A stretch of DNA of 64,000 nt from Photobacterium halotolerans DSM 18316 (GCF_000425165.1 NZ_KE384320.1:62001-126000), one strand, 5' to 3'; positions 1-8,195 are shown, counted from the stretch's first letter. Notes: a model not told the origin generated them from the letters alone. Program-made: numbers and translations.

Positions 1-648
1 GTAACTCAGGCCTTTAGCACGGGCAGTACGGATAAAGTTACTGTTCAGTGTTTCGATCATGCTGCCACGGGTAATACGGGCAAATGTCGCCACATACAGC
101 AGCGCCATACCTAACATAGGCAGCAGCATGAATTTCACTGATCCATCCTGCCAGCCGCCGGCAGGCAACCATTGCATGTTAATGGAAAAGATATAAATAA
201 GGACAGGTGCCAGAATAAAGGATGGCATCACCACCCCGGCCATGGCTGTAGACATTATCAGGTAATCAAGCCAGGTATTTTGCTTGAGTGCGGCAAGGGT
301 ACCGACAGTCACCCCCATCACCAGCGCAAATACAAAGGCAAAGAAACCAATTTTTGCAGAAACCGGCAAGGCATCCTGAACCAGCTCATTCACGCTGAAA
401 TCTTTATATTTAAAAGACGGGCCAAAGTCGCCCTGCAGAATGTTACCCAGGTAGGTGGTGTACTGTTCGAAAACAGGCTTATCCAGACCATACTTGGCTT
501 CGATATTTGCCATCACTTCCGGCGGAAGTGGGCGCTCACTTGAGAACGGATTACCCGGCGCGAAGCGCATCAGGAAAAATGAGATTGTGATCAGAACCAA
601 CAGCGTTGGGATCGCCTCAAAAATCCGTTTTGCAACAAATTTAATCAT
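1..648 (-). CDS. oppB: Oligopeptide ABC transporter permease OppB (3' part lies outside the window)
   Basis: Inner-membrane permease subunit of the periplasmic oligopeptide importer. Only the first 216 codons are in the window; the frame stays open to the left edge. The protein starts MIKFVAKRIFEAIPTLLVLI, a typical first transmembrane helix of the OppB/DppB family. It continues with a periplasmic loop rich in the residues usual for OppB (RFAPGNPF, then LDKP) and further hydrophobic segments. The binding-protein-dependent transport loop begins near the edge (ITRGSMIETL, then TARAKG). It lies about 100 bp downstream of oppA on the same strand, so the two are almost certainly co-transcribed, with oppC, oppD and oppF expected outside the window. 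A dipeptide permease (DppB) is the main alternative; the neighbouring OppA-type binding protein favours Opp. Confidence 0.92.
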   Translation of the reverse strand, partial: MIKFVAKRIFEAIPTLLVLITISFFLMRFAPGNPFSSERPLPPEVMANIEAKYGLDKPVFEQYTTYLGNILQGDFGPSFKYKDFSVNELVQDALPVSAKIGFFAFVFALVMGVTVGTLAALKQNTWLDYLIMSTAMAGVVMPSFILAPVLIYIFSINMQWLPAGGWQDGSVKFMLLPMLGMALLYVATFARITRGSMIETLNSNFIRTARAKGLSY

Positions 649-681
649 AATTGTTACCGACTAATAGCTGTGACAGAATTG

Positions 682-716
682 CCGCATCTCCTCACCCTAC
701 TGAGGAGGAGATGCGG
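682..716 (-). terminator. Intercistronic hairpin between oppA and oppB
   Basis: A strong stem (arms about 683-693 and 705-715) with an 11-nt loop sits between the oppA stop and the oppB start. It has no T-tract on the minus strand. In transporter operons such a hairpin usually stabilises the upstream binding-protein mRNA or terminates partially, giving more OppA than permease. That role is inferred from position and structure. Confidence 0.6.
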
Positions 717-748
717 GCTAGTCTTATATTTTTGATTCTTGCTGTTTA

Positions 749-2380
749 TTATTCAGCAATGATGTACATGTCTTTGGTGAACATCTTGTCTTCCGCATTG
801 TTACGTGGGTAACCACCCACTTTCGGGTTCACAAGACGTGCTTTCACGTACTGATAGATAGGCGCGATTGGCATATCTTTCGCCAGCAGTTTTTCAGCCT
901 CGACGTACAGTGCTTCACGCTCAGCATCAGACGTTGAGTCAAGAGCTTTTGCCATGATGTCGTCGTACGCTTTGCTGTGATAGCGAGGATCGTTTGAAGA
1001 GTTGTTGCTTTGCATCAGAGACAGGAAGCTCGATGCTTCATTATAGTCACCACACCAACCGGCACGTGTGACAGAGAAATTACCCTGACGACGGTTGTCC
1101 AGATAGGTCTTCCACTCCTGGTTTTCCAGCTCAGCGGTCACACCCAGGCTCTTTTTCCACATTGATGCAATCGCAACGGCAATTTTCTTGTGGTTTTCTG
1201 AAGTGTTATAGAGCAGTGTAAAGTTCAGTGGGTTGCTGCTGTCAAAGCCTGCTTCTTTCAGCAATTCTTTGGCTTTCGCCACACGCTCTTTTTGCGTCAT
1301 ACCTGCATATTCTGGCGCAACCGGATCAAAGCCAGCTGTGATTTCCGGTGTCAGGAAGTAAGCCGGTTTCTGGCCCTGGCCCAGCAGTGCTTTAGTGATG
1401 ATGTCACGGTCAATTGCAAAAGACAGGGCTTTACGCACACGTACATCATCAAATGGTGCCTTCGCGTTATTAAAGCCGTAGTAGTAAGAACACAGGTTAC
1501 CTGAGATAGCCACATCTTCAGGATGTTCTTTTTCCAGACGACGGAAATGCTCATTGGGCAATTCGTTAGTGATATCAATTTCACCCGCCAGGAAACGGTT
1601 CATTTCTGCAACCTGGTTTTCGATTGGCAGGTAAGTCACTTTGTCGATGACAGTGTGCTCGTTATCCCAGTAGTAAGGGTTACGCTTCATTTCGATGCGT
1701 TCGTTCACCACCCAGTTGTCCATAACGTAAGCGCCATTACCTACGAAGTTTTCTGGCTTGGTCCAGTCATCACCAAATTTTTCAACCACTTTCTGGTTGA
1801 CGGGTTTCACTGTGGTGTGGCCCATCATCTTAACGAAGTAAGGAACGGCCTGCTCAAGCTCAATACGCAGTGTGTTGTCATCTTCAGCAAAAACACCCAG
1901 CGTGTCTTTATCTTTCTTTCCGGCAATGATGTCGGCGGCATTCTTCATGGTAGTCATTTCCAGATACCATGAATAAGGGGAAGCAGTAGCAGGATCTACC
2001 GCACGCTTGAAGCTGTATACGAAGTCACCGGCTGTAACAGGATCACCGTTTGACCATTTAGCATCTTTACGCAGGTGGAAAATAAACGTGCGGTTATCTT
2101 TGGTTTCCCAGCTTTCAGCAACACCTGGAACTGTATTTCCGTCACCATCCTGGTTAACCAGACCTTCCAGCAAATCGCGAATTACATGGGACTCCGGCAC
2201 ACCTTCCGTTTTGTGCGGGTCGATAGAAGCAACCTCAGTACCATTACCACGTACCAGTTCTTGCTTCTCAGCCAGTTTCACACCAGCCGGTACATTTGCG
2301 GCCATTGCAGAAAATGAAGCCGCTGCAACAGAAACACCCGCGCCAAGCAGAAGTGCCTGAGTAATTTTGTTCTTAAACAT
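749..2380 (-). CDS. oppA: Periplasmic oligopeptide-binding protein OppA
   Basis: Periplasmic solute-binding protein (SBP family 5) that captures peptides and hands them to OppBCDF. The 543 residues match the usual OppA length. An N-terminal signal peptide is visible (MFKNKITQALLLGAGVSVAA, ending near AMAA). The family signature for the first lobe follows (VRGNGTEVASIDPHKTEGVP, then RDLLEGLVNQDGDGNTVPG). The C-terminal part has the peptide-pocket region around GWCGDYNEASSFL. The start is supported by a purine-rich site just upstream. It is the first gene of an opp operon on the minus strand. A near-consensus Fur box (2435-2453) lies 55-73 bp before the start codon. MppA-like murein-peptide binding proteins are close paralogues and cannot be fully excluded. 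Confidence 0.95.
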   Translation of the reverse strand: MFKNKITQALLLGAGVSVAAASFSAMAANVPAGVKLAEKQELVRGNGTEVASIDPHKTEGVPESHVIRDLLEGLVNQDGDGNTVPGVAESWETKDNRTFIFHLRKDAKWSNGDPVTAGDFVYSFKRAVDPATASPYSWYLEMTTMKNAADIIAGKKDKDTLGVFAEDDNTLRIELEQAVPYFVKMMGHTTVKPVNQKVVEKFGDDWTKPENFVGNGAYVMDNWVVNERIEMKRNPYYWDNEHTVIDKVTYLPIENQVAEMNRFLAGEIDITNELPNEHFRRLEKEHPEDVAISGNLCSYYYGFNNAKAPFDDVRVRKALSFAIDRDIITKALLGQGQKPAYFLTPEITAGFDPVAPEYAGMTQKERVAKAKELLKEAGFDSSNPLNFTLLYNTSENHKKIAVAIASMWKKSLGVTAELENQEWKTYLDNRRQGNFSVTRAGWCGDYNEASSFLSLMQSNNSSNDPRYHSKAYDDIMAKALDSTSDAEREALYVEAEKLLAKDMPIAPIYQYVKARLVNPKVGGYPRNNAEDKMFTKDMYIIAE

Positions 2381-2434
2381 GCATTATCTCCAATACATTA
2401 TTTCATTGCGTCCATGACTTTCTTCGACCAGGCT

Positions 2435-2453
2435 AATGATAACCGTTATCATG
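2435..2453. promoter_or_regulatory. Fur-box-like palindrome upstream of oppA
   Basis: AATGATAACCGTTATCATG contains a 17-bp near-perfect palindrome. Compared by eye with the 19-bp Fur consensus (AATGATAATNATTATCATT) it agrees at 15 of 18 defined positions. It lies where an oppA promoter would be expected. Binding by Fur is inferred from sequence only. Confidence 0.5.
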
Positions 2454-2787
2454 CATTGTTATTCCAATTAACAATGATGAAACAGCCGAAGAATTGGTTG
2501 AAAACTTTAACAGTAACTAACAATATTTGCCATAAAATCATCACAAAACAGCGAACACACCTCATAAAAATGACGAATAAAGACAAAAATTTCGATTGAA
2601 AATACACAGACAGATAATTTATCCACTTTATTCATCGTTAATAGTCAATACAGCTAAACATACTGATAACATGAATAAACGTGCAATTTAATGGCATAAT
2701 AAATCAAAAATTCACCATTTTATCTTGCTTTATTTCCAGCCTTAACAAATATGCAACCTGTAACTTTTAGAATCTTGATCAAGCGCA
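2454..2787. other. AT-rich intergenic region upstream of oppA, no gene seen
   Basis: About 330 bp of very AT-rich DNA between the oppA control region and the terminator of the small gene to the right. It has many short A/T runs but no coding frame with a convincing ribosome-binding site. It probably holds oppA upstream promoter elements. Confidence 0.5.
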
Positions 2788-2815
2788 ATAAAAAAAGCGC
2801 CATTACTGGCGCTTT
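2788..2815 (-). terminator. Rho-independent terminator of the 57-aa ORF
   Basis: An 8-bp perfect stem (2794-2801 with 2808-2815, six-base loop). On the minus strand it is followed by a run of T residues (A residues on the plus strand from 2788). It lies 18 bp after the stop codon of the small minus-strand ORF, which supports that ORF being a real transcription unit. Confidence 0.8.
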
Positions 2816-2832
2816 GTAAGACAAAATAATCG

Positions 2833-3006
2833 TTATTTTCGATCTGATTCAGTTCTTAATTGTGAGTGGCTATCATCAAACGTCTCACTTTTGCCTTCTC
2901 GCTGCATGTCATGATCGTCATGCATCTGATCAGAAAATGGGGTTCTAATGCCCGCATCTTCCAGAATCTGTTTAACTCGTCTGTTCGATACGCGTCTGTG
3001 CTTCAT
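2833..3006 (-). CDS. Small hypothetical protein, 57 aa, very basic N-terminus
   Basis: Not recognised. The protein starts MKHRRVSNRRVKQILEDAGI and ends in a charged, His/Asp/Glu-rich tail (DQMHDDHDMQREGK). The start was chosen because an excellent ribosome-binding site (AAGGAGGGGGT) precedes this ATG directly; the longer in-frame extension begins upstream of that site. A rho-independent terminator follows the stop codon. The basic N-terminal helix could contact nucleic acid, but there is no recognisable domain. The combination of strong RBS, compact ORF and its own terminator makes expression likely; the function is unknown. Confidence 0.6.
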   Translation of the reverse strand: MKHRRVSNRRVKQILEDAGIRTPFSDQMHDDHDMQREGKSETFDDSHSQLRTESDRK

Positions 3007-3370
3007 ACCCCCTCCTTTGCTAAAACAGAAAATCAATGTGTTATTTACTGCATTAAAATTCCAGGCTGGTAAAAACAATTATGCCTTTACGATCGGCGCA
3101 ATCACCACCGCGGCCGTTTCACGCAGATATTAACTATGGCACAAAATTTCATGCTCTGCCGAAGGCGGGTTTTAAGAACAAAAGCGCATAAAAAAAACGC
3201 TGTTAGATTTTGTTTTCACATCCCCATTTCAACGCAATTTTCAAGTATCTCAGCCAGATTTTTAGCGCTAATATCACCGATATTGGCAGGGCTATTCTAC
3301 TGGCCGCAGTGAAGGCAAATGCCAATCAACCTGTTCCTGAATATTTCCGTTAGTGATCGAGAGTGCAACT
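3007..3370. other. Intergenic region between two small ORFs
   Basis: About 360 bp without a convincing gene. A 41-codon frame starting at 3319 overlaps the following 33-aa ORF in another frame, but it lacks a clear ribosome-binding site. The segment must carry divergent promoters for the ORFs at 2833-3006 and 3371-3472; no unambiguous operator was recognised. Confidence 0.4.
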
Positions 3371-3472
3371 ATGAGACCAGCCGGCGGCGCATCACGCCCC
3401 AGCCCTTCACGAGTCCGTCATGGCTACATGCCACCAGCGCGTAAAGTGAAAGAAGAAGAAGGTATTAAGTAA
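3371..3472 (+). CDS. Putative 33-aa basic small protein
   Basis: Not recognised. A short frame encodes MRPAGGASRPSPSRVRHGYM followed by PPARKVKEEEGIK. The composition is rich in Pro, Arg, Ser and Gly with a Lys/Glu tail. A GAGAG element lies 7-11 bases before the ATG and could serve as a ribosome-binding site. A strong rho-independent terminator starts 36 bp after the stop, so the region is at least a short transcription unit. The alternative is that the transcript is a non-coding RNA and the frame is fortuitous. Confidence 0.35.
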   Translation: MRPAGGASRPSPSRVRHGYMPPARKVKEEEGIK

Positions 3473-3507
3473 GCATTTAAGAGTTATTGTCTGCTCTTTA
3501 TGTAATG

Positions 3508-3536
3508 AAATAGCCCCAGGTTTGGGGCTATTTTTT
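3508..3536 (+). terminator. Rho-independent terminator
   Basis: A 10-bp perfect stem (3508-3517 and 3524-3533) with a six-base loop, followed by a T-run on the plus strand. It closes the short plus-strand transcription unit that includes the 33-aa ORF. Confidence 0.85.
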
Positions 3537-3573
3537 ATTTGTACTTTTTTGTTATAACCTGCTTATAGACATA

Positions 3574-3597
3574 AACCCGGCACCATGGCACCGGGTT
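3574..3597 (-). terminator. Hairpin downstream of the porin gene
   Basis: Arms 3574-3580 and 3591-3597 pair perfectly, and a further inner palindrome is interrupted by two mismatches. On the minus strand the hairpin follows the porin stop by about 50 bp. The T-tract after it is poor, so it may protect the mRNA 3' end or act as a weak terminator. Confidence 0.45.
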
Positions 3598-3645
3598 CAA
3601 AGGCAGTAGTATTTGCAAGTTACGAACTGCTGTTAGGCGTAGGGA

Positions 3646-4665
3646 TTACCAGTAAACGCGGTAACCGACGATGAATGAAGTTTCACCATCATGCTCACCT
3701 GGATCAACGACTAGATCCGAACCCTCATTTGTATAACCGACAGTTGTACCATCAGAATAACCAACCTCTACAAATGCACGTGACCAGCTGTTTAGATGAT
3801 AAACAGTACCTAAGTAAGCAACAGTGTAATCTTCAGAACGGCCAGTATTTACATCGTAATTTGTCAGTTCATAGCCACCATAAATGCTTGCCTGCGAGTT
3901 CAAGCTATACATACCCGCCAGCATGATGTTGTCAGAATCCAGAGACAGAGAGCCATCTTTTTGCTCAGCTGAACCATTGATGTAAGTCAGGCCGATCGTT
4001 GCTGCGCCAAACGAATACTCTGCCGTACCTTCGAAAAATGTATTCTCTACATCGGCAACGGTTGCAAAATCTTTATCACGGCTAGTACCACCACCCACGT
4101 GCAGGCTCAGACCACCAAAGGAAGTACCCGCATACAGTTCAGCCAGCTCATTATTGGTATCGTCTTCACTTAGGCCAAAGGTACCATTTACCCAAAAAGA
4201 CTCACCTTCATATACATACTTAATGGAAGAATCATGACGACCACCTGAAACAAACTCAGAAACACCGCCAATACCAGAGCCGCCAAAGTAATAGGAATAG
4301 TCAGCGCCCCAAACATCCTCAGTCGAGATCCACTGACGACCAAAAGTGAATGTACCGGCCTGAGTGGCAAAACCTGCATAGTGCAAACGGTTTGCCATAT
4401 CATATGAGCCTTCACTGTAGCCAATACCGAACTCTACGGTACCTACTACATCCAGATCATTGTTAACGGCGTATTTGGCATTTACACCGGCACGAGAAGC
4501 ACCCGCGTTAATGCTAACGTCTGTTCCGTCCATCTTTTCAATCTGAGTACGCAGCTGGCCATAAAAATCAACGAACTTTCCTTCTTCGTTGATCAGTTCA
4601 TAAGCATTCGCTGTGCTGGCAATCAATAAGGTAGGGATTGCTACTGCTAAAAGTGTCTTTTTCAT
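3646..4665 (-). CDS. Outer-membrane general porin (OmpU/OmpC-like)
   Basis: Trimeric 16-stranded beta-barrel porin for diffusion of small hydrophilic solutes. The 339-residue product begins with a signal peptide (MKKTLLAVAIPTLLIASTAN, cleaved near ANA). The mature protein opens with the Gram-negative porin pattern YELINEEGKFVDFYGQLR. Alternating aromatic and glycine-rich strands follow, including the constriction-loop region (TFTFGRQWIS). It ends in aromatic residues (GYRVYW) as porins do for Bam recognition. The start at 4665 is preferred because it has an AGGA site and places the signal peptide at the N-terminus; a longer frame adds 30 implausible residues. It is monocistronic with a long AT-rich upstream region. 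The exact vibrio porin orthologue cannot be decided. Confidence 0.88.
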   Translation of the reverse strand: MKKTLLAVAIPTLLIASTANAYELINEEGKFVDFYGQLRTQIEKMDGTDVSINAGASRAGVNAKYAVNNDLDVVGTVEFGIGYSEGSYDMANRLHYAGFATQAGTFTFGRQWISTEDVWGADYSYYFGGSGIGGVSEFVSGGRHDSSIKYVYEGESFWVNGTFGLSEDDTNNELAELYAGTSFGGLSLHVGGGTSRDKDFATVADVENTFFEGTAEYSFGAATIGLTYINGSAEQKDGSLSLDSDNIMLAGMYSLNSQASIYGGYELTNYDVNTGRSEDYTVAYLGTVYHLNSWSRAFVEVGYSDGTTVGYTNEGSDLVVDPGEHDGETSFIVGYRVYW

Positions 4666-5317
4666 TTTACATTCCTGTAACGATTTTATGTTATTTAGCC
4701 CCATCCAAGGACGACAAAAACTTAACAGGCACTGAACAGCGGCGCAACATAACATTTCAACATCAACGCAACAAGTTAGTATAAAAAACCACCGATTTAT
4801 CGAATGTGATCACGATCCACTATGAATAAATAACCATAAAAATAAAATAAAAAACCAAGTAAGAAGGATTGCATTGAATGCCAGCTACCATTTCATTCAC
4901 AAAGCTGAACCTAAGCTTAATGATTTTTGGTTATAATGTTTATGAAATTAGAATTAAAAAGATATAAATATTTTTTTGAACTTTCTGGATTAGTGGTCTT
5001 TTTAGCACAATAAAAAAGTGTCATTTTTCACCCTTTACGTTGTTAATACTGTGTTTACAAACATGGATGGAGCAAAAATTCGCCACCACAATGAGAGACT
5101 GGTTTTATACATCGGGTATGCATTTTTTAAGCAAAGGTATGCATTTGATATGAACGTAAAATAACGCCAACAAATAAGATGTCAGGTAGAGATCACAGAT
5201 CACTGCGGGTTCTTAGGATGGTTTCACTGGTGCGGATAGATTAATAGGTGTTTTACTCTACTCTCAGGGAGACAATAGAAGACACACCTATTAATCAGGT
5301 TTTAACATTTATTTTTT
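4666..5317. other. Non-coding region between porin and moaE
   Basis: About 650 bp without a credible gene. The left half is AT-rich and should hold the porin promoter. The right half contains the long inverted repeat described at 5241-5294. No tRNA or known regulatory RNA was recognised. Confidence 0.5.
5241..5294. repeat. Inverted repeat with 11-bp perfect arms downstream of moaE
   Basis: TTAATAGGTGT (5241-5251) is perfectly complementary to 5284-5294, with about 32 bases between. The element lies 24 bp beyond the moaE stop codon, where a terminator is expected. However, the loop is long and there is no T-tract on the moa strand. It could be an imperfect terminator, an mRNA-stabilising element or the remains of a small mobile repeat. 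Confidence 0.55.
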
Positions 5318-5773
5318 TTATTTGTGCCAGCGCTGCCTGGCTTGCTGGTCTGTTTCTCTGGCATCGACCCAGCTGGTTTCACCTTCCCTGACTTCTTTCT
5401 TCCAGAAAGGTGCCTCGGTTTTCAGGTAATCCATAATGAATTCGCAGGCTTGAAAAGCCGCTCCCCGGTGCGCGCTGGATACCCCGACAAACACAATCTG
5501 GTCGCCTGCTGTTAACTGACCGACCCGATGGATGACAGTTGCAGCCAAAACCGGCCAGCGCGACTTCGCTTGCTCAACAATAAATAGCAACGACTTTTCC
5601 GTCATGCCAGGATAATGTTCGAGCGTCAGAGTCGATACGGATTCGCCCAGGTTCATATCCCTGACTTTTCCGACGAAAGTCACCACTGCGCCAGCCTGGT
5701 TTCCTTCGGCTAAGGCTTGATATTCCAGCGCTAAACTGAAGTCCTCAGCCTGCACGCAAATCTTATCTGTCAT
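5318..5773 (-). CDS. moaE: Molybdopterin synthase catalytic (large) subunit MoaE
   Basis: Catalytic subunit of molybdopterin synthase. With MoaD it transfers two sulfurs to precursor Z (cPMP) to make the dithiolene of molybdopterin. The 151 aa equal the usual length. Family motifs are visible: AGAVVTFVGKVRD in the N-terminal half, LTLEHYPGMTEK, and VIHRVGQLTAGDQIVFVGVS. The C-terminal part has HRGAAFQACEFIMDYLKTEA with the lysines of the active site (KTEAPFWKKE). It is the last gene of moaACDE, 3 bp downstream of moaD. Confidence 0.97.
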   Translation of the reverse strand: MTDKICVQAEDFSLALEYQALAEGNQAGAVVTFVGKVRDMNLGESVSTLTLEHYPGMTEKSLLFIVEQAKSRWPVLAATVIHRVGQLTAGDQIVFVGVSSAHRGAAFQACEFIMDYLKTEAPFWKKEVREGETSWVDARETDQQARQRWHK

Positions 5774-5776
5774 CTT

Positions 5777-6022
5777 TCACCCCCCGGTAACCGGTGGAAA
5801 AAAGGCCACTTCATCGCCGTCGTTCAGCTGAGTATCCAACGCGCAGATTGTCTGATTGACGGCCACTAACAATTTGTCGTTATCCAGCGCTAACGCCCAT
5901 TTCTCACCGCGCGATGACAAAAATGCACGTAAGTCTTCAGCTGTTGGATACTCAAAGGGGATTTGCAATTTATCTTCACCGATCAATTCGCGCACTTGGG
6001 CAAAAAACAGCACAGTAATCAT
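5777..6022 (-). CDS. moaD: Molybdopterin synthase sulfur-carrier subunit MoaD
   Basis: Ubiquitin-fold sulfur carrier, 81 aa. The C-terminal Gly-Gly (FFPPVTGG) is the site that is adenylated by MoeB and thiocarboxylated before insertion into MoaE. The N-terminus [20 protein letters not shown] is the typical first beta strand of the family. The start overlaps the moaC stop by 4 bp, indicating translational coupling, and moaE follows after 3 bp. Confidence 0.96.
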   Translation of the reverse strand: MITVLFFAQVRELIGEDKLQIPFEYPTAEDLRAFLSSRGEKWALALDNDKLLVAVNQTICALDTQLNDGDEVAFFPPVTGG

Positions 6023-6519
6023 AGTCCCTCTCCCTGGGTATCCGTTGATACCTGAAAATCGCCGGATTTTCCGCCGCGTTTTTCCAGTAACCTGACAGGG
6101 CCGATAACCATGTCTTTCTGTACCGCTTTACACATATCATAGATGGTCAATGCCGCCACCGATGCCGCCGTCAGGGCTTCCATCTCAACGCCGGTTTTCC
6201 CTGCCAGCTTACAGGCAGACACAATACGTACCCGGCTGTGTTCAGGCTGGGCCTCTAACTGAACTTCGACTTTCGATAACAGCAGTGGATGGCAAAGGGG
6301 GATCAGATCCCAGGTTTTCTTTGCCGCCTGAATACCTGCAATTCTGGCGGTAGCAAACACATCACCTTTGTGATGCTGGCCGGAGACAATCAATTGCAGT
6401 GTTTTATCCGACATGGTGACGAAAGCTTCAGCTTTCGCTTCACGAACGGTTTCCGTTTTTTCCGATACGTCCACCATATTCGCTTCGCCGGACGCATTAA
6501 TATGAGTCAGTTCTGTCAT
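6019..6519 (-). CDS. moaC: Cyclic pyranopterin monophosphate synthase MoaC
   Basis: Converts the MoaA product 3',8-cyclo-7,8-dihydro-GTP to cPMP. The 166 aa equal the normal length. Conserved elements are [15 protein letters not shown] at the N-terminus, the [17 protein letters not shown] helix, and [13 protein letters not shown] with the conserved His. [20 protein letters not shown], containing the active-site Asp and Lys, follows. It lies 36 bp downstream of moaA and overlaps moaD. In many relatives moaB sits between moaA and moaC; here there is no room for it. Confidence 0.97.
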   Translation of the reverse strand: MTELTHINASGEANMVDVSEKTETVREAKAEAFVTMSDKTLQLIVSGQHHKGDVFATARIAGIQAAKKTWDLIPLCHPLLLSKVEVQLEAQPEHSRVRIVSACKLAGKTGVEMEALTAASVAALTIYDMCKAVQKDMVIGPVRLLEKRGGKSGDFQVSTDTQGEGL

Positions 6520-6555
6520 TAGTTTCTCTTTTATATTGAATCTGGGAAAACCGCG

Positions 6556-7545
6556 TCAGCCGCCGATAGAAGCCAGGTGTGGCGTCATACCCGTAATGCC
6601 ATCCTGCAGGTAATGACTGACTGATTTTTCTGTCAGTCCCCCCCGGATTCTGACGATCAGAGCATCGTGCTGATTATCGCTGGCCAGTAAATCACGCAGC
6701 TCAACACCATGATCACCAAAAAGACAAAGATGCAGCTTACCCCGCGCCGATACTCTCAAACGGTTGCAGGTGGTACAAAAACCTTTTTCATAAGGCATGA
6801 TCAGGCCAATCTCGCCCAGATAATCAGGATGATAGAAAACCTGCGCCGGACCATCGTTCAACCCGCGGGGTTTCAGTAACCAGCCATTGGCTATCAGCGT
6901 ATTACGAATACTGACACCGGACACATGGCGCTGTTTGAACAGCTCATCCATCTCACCTGTCTGCATCAGTTCAATAAAGCGAAGCTGGATCCGGCGATCT
7001 TTTATCCATGCCAGAAACTGCGGTAACTGCTCGGCATTCATGCCTTTGAGCAGCACAGTATTGACTTTGATCTGCTCGTAGCCGACTTCAAAGGCTGCAT
7101 CGACACCACGCATTACCTGGTGAAACAGATTTTCACCCGTAATGAGATGGAACTGGCGGGGATCCAGGCTATCGACACTGACATTAATATTTGTCAGTCC
7201 GGCCTGACGCCATTGATGAACTTGCTTCTCCATACGGTATCCATTGGTGGTGGTTGCCACTTTTTCGATACCAGGCTGTGAAGCAACAGTATGGATGATG
7301 TCGGTAAAATCCCGCCGCAAGCTCGGCTCACCGCCGGTAATCCTTACTTTGGTCGTGCCGCAGTCAGCAAAGGCCGACGTGACACGGCGGATCTCGTCCA
7401 AAGTCAGGAAAGAGGGCTTTTTACCATGCTCAGGATGGTAACCATCAGGCAGACAGTAGGTACACCTGAAGTTACAGACATCAGTGATTGACAGGCGCAA
7501 ATAATAGAATTTGCGCTGGAAGTTATCTTCAAATTGTTTCGCCAC
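6556..7545 (-). CDS. moaA: GTP 3',8-cyclase MoaA (radical SAM)
   Basis: First step of molybdenum-cofactor synthesis: a radical-SAM rearrangement of GTP. The 329-aa product has the N-terminal radical SAM cluster motif CNFRCTYC, the GGEPSLR motif, and the C-terminal second cluster motif [18 protein letters not shown]. It also has the C-terminal double glycine (ASIGG) needed for activity. I chose the GTG at 7543-7545, giving [20 protein letters not shown], because it matches the start of known MoaA proteins and has AAGG upstream. The ATG 15 bp earlier overlaps that ribosome-binding site. First gene of moaACDE, preceded by a probable Moco riboswitch. Confidence 0.96.
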   Translation of the reverse strand: MAKQFEDNFQRKFYYLRLSITDVCNFRCTYCLPDGYHPEHGKKPSFLTLDEIRRVTSAFADCGTTKVRITGGEPSLRRDFTDIIHTVASQPGIEKVATTTNGYRMEKQVHQWRQAGLTNINVSVDSLDPRQFHLITGENLFHQVMRGVDAAFEVGYEQIKVNTVLLKGMNAEQLPQFLAWIKDRRIQLRFIELMQTGEMDELFKQRHVSGVSIRNTLIANGWLLKPRGLNDGPAQVFYHPDYLGEIGLIMPYEKGFCTTCNRLRVSARGKLHLCLFGDHGVELRDLLASDNQHDALIVRIRGGLTEKSVSHYLQDGITGMTPHLASIGG

Positions 7546-7559
7546 GGAACACCTTTCCA

Positions 7560-7640
7560 AATACGGGAGGCCAGCTCATTTCTGAACTCACCCTGAGTGA
7601 AACCAGCACCGGCTGGTCACTGGCGACACCCTCTTATCAT
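7560..7640 (-). ncRNA. Probable molybdenum cofactor (Moco) riboswitch in the moaA leader
   Basis: On the minus strand the moaA leader can form several adjacent stems. One is CCAGC/GCTGG around 7602-7617 and one is ACTCA/TGAGT at 7586-7598. A closing pair joins GAGGG (7629-7633) to the CCTCCC at 7565-7570, just before the moaA ribosome-binding site. The arrangement and position directly upstream of moaA resemble the Moco RNA motif known from gammaproteobacterial moaA leaders. The assignment is from memory of the motif, not a covariance-model search. It would repress moa expression when Moco is plentiful. Confidence 0.65.
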
Positions 7641-7903
7641 GGACGATTCCGTTATGTCTTCATGACTTAGAAGAGAGTCGCTCGGAGTTTTGATGGCAGT
7701 TATGCGTCAGAATATTTTACAAAGAATTTTCACACTCTTCACAGAAAACACACAACAGCGTTGTAATTTCACATTACCAGAGTTTACCTCTGATTGACAA
7801 ATAATTGAGAATTACCTTTTTAAGTCTACCCCTAGCCCACAGAAGCGACAATACTACTAAGGAGTAGTCTCTTTAAACTGAACGAATGGAGCAGGGAGGG
7901 GTT

Positions 7904-8131
7904 ATGTCGGACATTGTCGAATCTGCAACCGTTGAAGACATTGCTTTGTATCTGCAACGGGAAGAAGGGATTGATGCCCATCTTGCCCGCAGTCAGGCCA
8001 AGCAGGTCATAGACAGCTTTACCGATATGAGAAGCAAAGGGTTAATCAAGGGCTGGTATTTTGACGAGCAAAACCATTTAGAACTGTTACCCAGTGATGC
8101 TGCGATGAAAATCATCGCCAATCATAAGTAG
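7904..8131 (+). CDS. Small hypothetical protein, 75 aa
   Basis: Not recognised. Acidic, mostly helical-looking protein beginning MSDIVESATVEDIALYLQRE and containing ARSQAKQVIDSFTDMRSKGL. It ends with a WYFDEQNHLELLPSDAAM segment. There is no signal peptide or membrane segment. The ATG at 7904 was chosen because GGGAGGGG lies 4 bases upstream; an upstream in-frame ATG at 7886 would place this site inside the gene. A short hairpin (7853-7868) lies just upstream. It is followed within 31 bp by LuxO-like boxes and then the Lon-N-domain gene, so it may belong to the same accessory insertion between moaA and yvcK. Confidence 0.75.
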   Translation: MSDIVESATVEDIALYLQREEGIDAHLARSQAKQVIDSFTDMRSKGLIKGWYFDEQNHLELLPSDAAMKIIANHK

Positions 8132-8161
8132 GACTGCCGCAAACTGTTATGCTGCCAGTTC

Positions 8162-8195
8162 ATGCAATTTGCAGAGGGATATTTGCAATTTGCAA
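8162..8195. promoter_or_regulatory. Two LuxO-like binding boxes
   Basis: TTGCAATTTGCAA at 8183-8195 fits the LuxO enhancer consensus TTGCA-W3-TGCAA exactly. A second copy, ATGCAATTTGCAG at 8162-8174, matches 11 of 13 positions. The two are 21 bp apart, i.e. two helical turns. They lie about 95-115 bp before the predicted start of the sigma-54 promoter at 8256-8272. This is close to the geometry of the LuxO box at qrr in this same window. Confidence 0.65.

Noticed and set aside
3319..3444. 41-codon frame overlapping the 33-aa small ORF
   Set aside because: No ribosome-binding site; it ends inside the other ORF, which has the better-placed purine-rich site and the terminator.
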